Positions 58,213 through 64,000 of a stretch of DNA of 64,000 nt are shown here, one piece after another. A program made the position numbers and the translations under genes. The notes under the pieces are model-generated. The model worked only from the letters and a program-made list of their open reading frames with translations. It ran no database searches and was not told the origin of the DNA. The stretch is from assembly GCA_047967505.1 (NCBI GenBank), contig CM106538.1. One strand, written 5' to 3'. Within the stretch, counting starts at the first letter, position 1; each line of letters opens with the position of its first letter. Source of the stretch: Dipteris shenzhenensis (lineage: Eukaryota; Polypodiophyta; Polypodiopsida; Gleicheniales).

Positions 58213-58356
58213 GGAGTTTGCAAATCATTCGAACTTTTCTAAACATGGGCTTCCATCACAAGTGTTGCAAATTAATCATTCATTCATCTTGACAATTGTT
58301 TTCCTTTGACAGAACCAATTGAAGGTAGTGCTCACGAGTACTTGTACTTACTTGTT
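58043..58356. repeat. Direct repeat R2, right of the composite element
   Basis: Second copy of R1 (41014-41256), enlarged by a (TC)38 run at 58135-58210 and a 17-bp insertion-like difference at AACTTTTCTAAACATGG. Confidence 0.88.
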
Positions 58357-58393
58357 TCAATATACATATACAGTAAGATATACTTTAGATTTA

Positions 58394-58396
58394 TAG

Positions 58397-58455
<59 letters not shown>

Positions 58456-58501
58456 CATACATACATACATACATACATACATACATACATACATACATAC
58501 A

Positions 58502-58565
<64 letters not shown>

Positions 58566-58623
58566 TACATACATATATATACATATATACATACATATAT
58601 ATACATACATACATACATATATA

Positions 58624-58655
<32 letters not shown>

Positions 58656-58697
58656 CATACATACATACATACATACATACATACATACATACATACA

Positions 58698-58781
<84 letters not shown>

Positions 58782-58818
58782 TATATATACATACATAGAT
58801 ATACATACATACATACAT

Positions 58819-58860
<42 letters not shown>

Positions 58861-58960
58861 TATACATACATACATCTATATATATATATACACACACATA
58901 TATATATACATATATATATATATACATATATATATATATTTATATATATGTATATATATG

Positions 58961-59025
<65 letters not shown>

Positions 59026-59063
59026 GTATATATATATACATAGATATATATATATACATATAC

Positions 59064-59133
<70 letters not shown>

Positions 59134-59180
59134 ATATATGTACATATATATATATATGTACATATATATACATATATATG

Positions 59181-59268
<88 letters not shown>

Positions 59269-59297
59269 CACAAACACACACACACACATATATATAT

Positions 59298-59342
<45 letters not shown>

Positions 59343-59355
59343 CATATACATATAC

Positions 59356-59411
<56 letters not shown>

Positions 59412-59412
59412 T
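58394..59412. repeat. 1-kb compound microsatellite
   Basis: (TA)n, (CATA)n and (TACATA)n blocks to about 59185, then (CA)n at 59187-59330 with short interruptions, then (TA)n again. No gene; open frames here are repeat artefacts. Confidence 0.97.
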
Positions 59413-60431
59413 TTACTTATATAGTTATATACATCTCTTTTATCTCTTAAGGAGAGGTTTGGAGGAGTACGATTCAAGGAATATGGACCCTTGATTTAAT
59501 CGAATAAATGTGAACCTTTAGATTGAAATAAGTTAGGATCAACCAAGTCCAATTTGTAAGTAAGAGCAAGACTCTTCCAATCTTGTTGTCCATCTTAGGT
59601 CCCTGAAAACATCTGGTTACCAGATGTGACTACACCGGGCAACCGATTTCGTAGGAGTATAGTAGCTCTGAGGGTGTCTTGACTCCCTCTACAAACAAGT
59701 TTCACTATTTTGGAGGACATGCGGAAGATGAAGTTCGTATCAGAAGTGGAGGAGATCGATTTGCTAAAGGACGCAGCTCCAACCATGGTGCAATCAGGAT
59801 CTACATGAAGGAAGGAATTCTGAATTCTACTCATAGCTTTTTGTTTGTGGCAAGCCATGGGTGTAGCACTATATAGTTATAGAGTTACATATATACATTA
59901 GTTATTTAGTTAGAGCTAAGACATATCTATTATATGACTAAGGTCTAGCTAATATAAACACTAAAGTAATACCATTTAGGGAGTAAAACCACTCTTAACA
60001 CTAGTGGAGCAACAATATTAACACATTAACAATGATCCTGTAAACATTGGGACACCTTACTTTATACAAAACTGCAAGTACTTGCATTACAAAGCCTTAA
60101 AGCATATTCGAATTTCATAATTTGAAAGATGTTTGAGTGACAAGAAAATCTTTAAGCATAATAAGAACATTTTGAAACATCCATACTTAGCATAAGAAAG
60201 ACCTTAAACCAGGAAAGATGTAAGAAATACTAAAACTGAGGAGCAAACTGGCTCGCAATTACATAAAGCCCCTCTTCAAGGCAAACATCTAGCACTCAAG
60301 GTCATTCAAGATTAATGGAGACCACATACTCCATCAATGAATCTCACTAACCAGAGACCTCGAGTGAGTCCTCATCTACAACATAAGCAACATTCAAGTT
60401 CTGTATCAATAGATCATTCATGTCAACAACC
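59413..60431. other. Unassigned stretch
   Basis: AT-rich. Short frames at 59595-59876 on both strands carry no known domain. Nothing else recognised. Confidence 0.45.
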
Positions 60432-61060
60432 TCAGGCTTCATCCCTCTCCTCATCATAGTTGAAGGTTAAGTTGTGAAGGATGCAGCATGCATGTATGAG
60501 CTTTAGGAGACGTGGCATATCTGGATTCTTGATTGGTCCATCAAGATCTTCCACGTGTTCTTTAGACACCCAAAGGTTTGCTCCACCACAATGTGTGTCG
60601 ATGATAGAAGAAAATTGAATTGTTATCATCTCTCGGGTCATCGAGCAAACAATGTCGCCTATGACAAGAGAGGAAAGCCACCATCTCCCACAATGTATTC
60701 TCTGAAATCATGTCCTCCCACAACCATGGGTGCACTTGCCAGCTGTTCCCCTCCTTGGCACTTTCTAAAGAATCCACTATTGCATAAGATATGCTTGTCA
60801 TTATTACAACCTAGCCAACTTGCCATGATGTCCATGAAACTCATGTTTGAATCCACTAAGACCTATACCACCATACTATAGTTCTTGTCTTTATCATACC
60901 AATGTGTACTATTTTCATTTGCCATGAGGTCTAAAAGGATGTGCATGCAATCAATTGATCCACAACAATTTGGAAACCCAAGGAGAGCATGGAACCCTTT
61001 CTTTACCTCATCCATCTCTGATTGTGTCTCTGGTTGTTGCTTAATTATGCAGCTTTTCAT
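60432..61060 (-). pseudogene. PIF/Harbinger transposase (DDE_Tnp_4 type), frameshifted
   Basis: Pieces in several frames, in the right order: GFPNCCGSIDCMHI (first catalytic Asp) and WYDKDKNYSMVV at 60863-61060, YIVGDGGFPLL (second Asp) near 60680, VEQTFGCLKNTWKIL (catalytic Glu) near 60570, and LLKLIHACCILHNL at the C-terminus in 60432-60500. At least two frameshifts and several stops. A domesticated HARBI1-like gene is excluded by the breaks. No terminal inverted repeats were located. Confidence 0.88.
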
Positions 61061-61254
61061 TTTCTTCCTACTCCAGTGGACGAGGATTTTGCTTCACCTA
61101 CGAGGTACCATTCCAGATCATCTTCATCATCAACCACGGAGGTGGGTACATCTGCACGGGCTCTTGGTGGTGTTTGCTCCTTGGGGCCTGCATGCAAATA
61201 AGAGTTCGATGTTGGAGAGTTCGAGAAAGCATATGCTAAAGTGCTATAGCCAAA

Positions 61255-61690
61255 CTAACATTCACATACCGCAGAAGAGTTGAATACATCAGCCTTTGGA
61301 TCCACATAGCGTTCTCTTTGAAAGACTGGATGCATGATACCCCATAGCTTGTGTGTGAATCTGGACACCTTCATGCCATCACCAACTTGTTGCTTCAGGG
61401 GTAAGGACCAGTATGATGATTTTCTTGAAGGGATTTTCACCTCATAATCACAAACCCACTAATATCAAGGCAAGATTTTAGAATGCTTGTCACAAGCTTG
61501 CTCCCACGTGACTTACAAACCAGCCTCATTGCAATCTTTCAGCAATTCTCTACCATTGCTCTTTGGCAGTCTTAATTTTTTGCATGAGTCCTCCCTCCCT
61601 CTGATGCTTGTCGAAGAGGATTTTATATTTGCACAATATGGTGACTGACATAGACCATGCCATTTTGCCATCCCCATTATCTTCCTTTAG
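61255..61690 (-). pseudogene. Trihelix/Myb-like DNA-binding remnant beside Harbinger
   Basis: Frame 61255-61440 reads KSSYWSLPLKQQVGDGMKVS and upstream frames read KEQW, RIAERL and a WEQ-like helix, matching the three tryptophan-spaced helices of trihelix/Myb-SANT proteins that accompany PIF/Harbinger transposases. Stops occur throughout. The partner assignment rests on position and weak motif similarity. Confidence 0.5.
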
Positions 61691-61912
61691 ACATTACGGC
61701 CACGATGCTTGGCCTTTAGCTTTGCTAGGTTAGCTTCTTTGACTTTCTATGTGCTGAGATGCCGGAAGTGGGTGGTGGGATATTATTTCCTACATTGAGA
61801 ACTGGTGCATGAAGATGTGATTGCCTATCATGATTGAGTGTTGGAGTAGAGGGAAGACCCAATTTGATGTACTGTGATGAGGGCACCACATCGATTCATG
61901 AAAAAGATTATC

Positions 61913-62489
61913 CTACGAATCTGCATTGAGGTCCATAATGGGCATCCACGAAAGGCCTACCAACTGTGGAGGCAATGATGGGGAGGGGACACTATTAGAT
62001 ATGCTCAAAGCCCCACTCTCCTTGGTAACCACCAGTGGTCCAAGGTGCTCAAGTTGTAAGGCCCCCATATGAGGAGAAGCCATGTGTGAGTCCGAGACAC
62101 GTTGTTGGAATCTTTTATTAACATGCAACAAAATCTTGTGTACAGATGAAGCAAAAAAATCACCAAAAAAGGTGACCTTCTTCTTGGCTATCTTTAGAGT
62201 CATCTGCATCTATATCTTGCCCTTAGTAGAGGGTACCTGTGTTCCAAGGATCCACATAACATGCCCTATTATGATGATCATAAGCCCATGCATTTGATGA
62301 GCCCTGAGTCCACCATTGGTCATAGGAATCTCCATGAAATTGGCTAGCTCCTACTAACTTCATTGCATTTGACAAGGAATATGTTCCCAATACTCGACTT
62401 TTTATAGTGCTTACAGCGCCCAAAGTGTTAAGACTGAGTAAAAAAATTTGTGTCCATGGAATCCCCTTCGAACCCATAGCACAAAACAC
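61913..62489 (-). pseudogene. Possible upstream part of the Harbinger accessory ORF
   Basis: Two short minus-strand frames, 61913-62209 and 62223-62489. The second contains a W/Y/N-rich stretch (FHGDSYDQWWTQGSSNAWAY) of a kind seen in plant transposon accessory proteins. No domain can be named with confidence. Confidence 0.35.
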
Positions 62490-64000
62490 ATAGCTCTCCT
62501 TTGCGTTACTATAGTATCCTCTTCACCTTAAGTTAGTCATTGAAAACTCTAAACTTTGCACTTATCTCATCGAATCATGTCATAAGCAATAGCTTGGACC
62601 CAAATTCATATGTGGTATCCCTTCAATAGCTCGACTCAAGCTGGCTTTTATCTCCCTCTTTTTCTTGTACTCAACTTGGCTCGCCTTGTCGAGCTCTTGT
62701 TATTCGCTTTTCTCCTATGGCAAGAATTTTAGTGTCCTCCTTCTCTATTTTCTCCTTCATAGACCTAAGATATATTAAGGTAATGAGACTTTTGGAAGTA
62801 TGAGTCTAGGAGTGTAAGGACCATATATGGTATTGTCTTCTTTGTTGTCTTCTTCATTCTTTTCTTCTTGACATCTAATCCCATGCACCCACATTATCCT
62901 CTCTCCCATCAATCTCCTTCACATCATTCTCAATATCCATGCATGATATTGGGACCCCCCCTTGCACATGTCTTTCATATTTCTCTCCTCTTCCTTTTGG
63001 ACATCAACTTTAGGAATAAACAATGATATAATTCGGGGCTCATTCACAAAAATGCATAGCCATAAGACATGGTCTCAACATAAGGGATTTCTAATCCAAT
63101 AAGCTCATAAAAATATAAATATAAAAGCATTTTTTAATTCGCAATTATTTTTTAAAGAAAAGGACCATAGGATTTGTATGCAAGTAGGGGTTCAAATATT
63201 ATCCATTGAATGCATGTTGTATGATACACAGGATTTTTGGTAGTTTCCCTCCCCTCTCCATCCCTTCCCCCCATGCCTCCTTGTCCCCCCTTCTTGAACA
63301 TCATGTCATGCATCTTAGATTGTGTGCCATTGGCATGAATTGCCTCATTCTCTACACCCTCCGCTTCAACTACCATTGGAACACAGACTAAATGCAAGGT
63401 AATGTTCGTAGCTTGAACATCATTGTCAACCACAACATGGATGTGCTCAGTTTTCCCATGGCTTTATCCAAAGTGGCTAGGTTCAAAGGTCGATTTTTAC
63501 TTCTCTGAAGTTTGTGATTATGTACTTGTCCAGTGAATTAATACACAACTTGAACATGTCCTTATAGTTATTCCTCAATGTCCATACCTGCCTCTAGTTT
63601 TTTAGATTAGTATTGTATTTACATTGTCATATTCAAAGGCTAGAGTGGTGGTTACCATATAGCTTTTCATCACCACATCCAAGGAAGCATCAACTTTGCA
63701 GCCATCAAGAATTAGTAGGTACTATTCATTGAAGTTATCCACCAATGGAACTTAAAAAATGGTTCACCCAATGATGATGGAAAAGTTTCATTGTCATCCA
63801 TGCCTTTGGTTGGGATTTCCATGTAACTTTGTATCTCACATTTCATGTAGGTAGTTCTTGACTTGCACAAAATATGTACAATTTAAAACACTTTCTCCTG
63901 CTACATTCACAAAATCATGTACAGTCATCCACTCTCTTGACTTCGGTATCAATCATTTCACATCCTTTATGCCTCCTTGGTTGTACCTGCATGCCTCCTT
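62490..64000. other. No gene recognised
   Basis: AT-rich sequence with only short frames lacking known motifs (for example 63152-63433, minus). Nothing supported. Confidence 0.5.

Noticed and set aside
41014-58356. R1/R2 as the LTRs of the 16.4-kb composite
   Set aside because: The GAAGG duplication, primer site and purine tract all sit at the inner LTR pair 41409-41572 and 57649-57827.
58306-59494. Long frames rich in YIHTYIHT or threonine-histidine
   Set aside because: Translations of compound (CATA)n, (TA)n and (CA)n arrays.

Overview
This is a eukaryotic, almost certainly land-plant, nuclear window made almost entirely of nested transposable elements, with one intact host gene. The plant assignment rests on an intronless PLS-class pentatricopeptide-repeat (PPR) gene, plant-type Ty1/copia and chromodomain Ty3/gypsy elements primed by initiator-Met tRNA (site TGGTATCAGAGC or a variant, seen seven times), plant-like PIF/Harbinger and hAT-like DNA elements, a Helitron-type Rep/helicase gene and a LEA-like gene fragment. 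The TE density and the very regular PLS repeats suggest a fern or lycophyte with a large genome. That last step is inference.

Layout. 1-5029: Ty1/copia copy A, minus strand, cut by the window edge. 5265-10868: degenerate LINE A, plus strand, with a polypyrimidine 5' region and a poly-A tail. 12265-14352: a LINE of a different type, minus strand. 14584-17169: a short gag-only copia element, plus strand, with a TTTCT target duplication, nested in an older LTR. 18970-21367: 5' LTR region, primer site, leader and gag start of a plus-strand element that may be Ty3/gypsy B. 21780-26040: chromodomain Ty3/gypsy A, minus strand. 26041-31163: more of gypsy B (zinc knuckle, protease, RT), split inside the RT by LINE C (26988-30690, minus). 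31700-34470: a decayed second copy of the gypsy A family. 34473-34702: LTR plus primer site of another element. 37668-39653: the intact PPR gene, minus strand.

41409-57827 is a 16.4-kb composite. Two related LTRs, a GAAGG duplication and a primer site define an LTR element that shows no gag-pol of its own. Instead it holds a decayed Helitron-type Rep/helicase gene, a LEA-like pseudogene, an unidentified exon-like reading frame, tandem repeats, two related hAT-like elements and a perfect 144-bp palindrome beside an AT microsatellite. The Helitron-type gene is itself interrupted by copia copy B (42857-48761, GTTAC duplication, LTRs differing at one base) and by a 446-bp element with an 8-bp duplication.

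57828-64000: a diverged direct repeat, large microsatellites, a broken PIF/Harbinger transposase with an adjacent trihelix/Myb-like remnant, and about 1.5 kb in which nothing is recognised.

The window therefore records a layered insertion history rather than a pathway. Only the PPR gene looks like a functional host gene; its likely role is organelle RNA processing or editing. No tRNA, rRNA or CRISPR array was seen.
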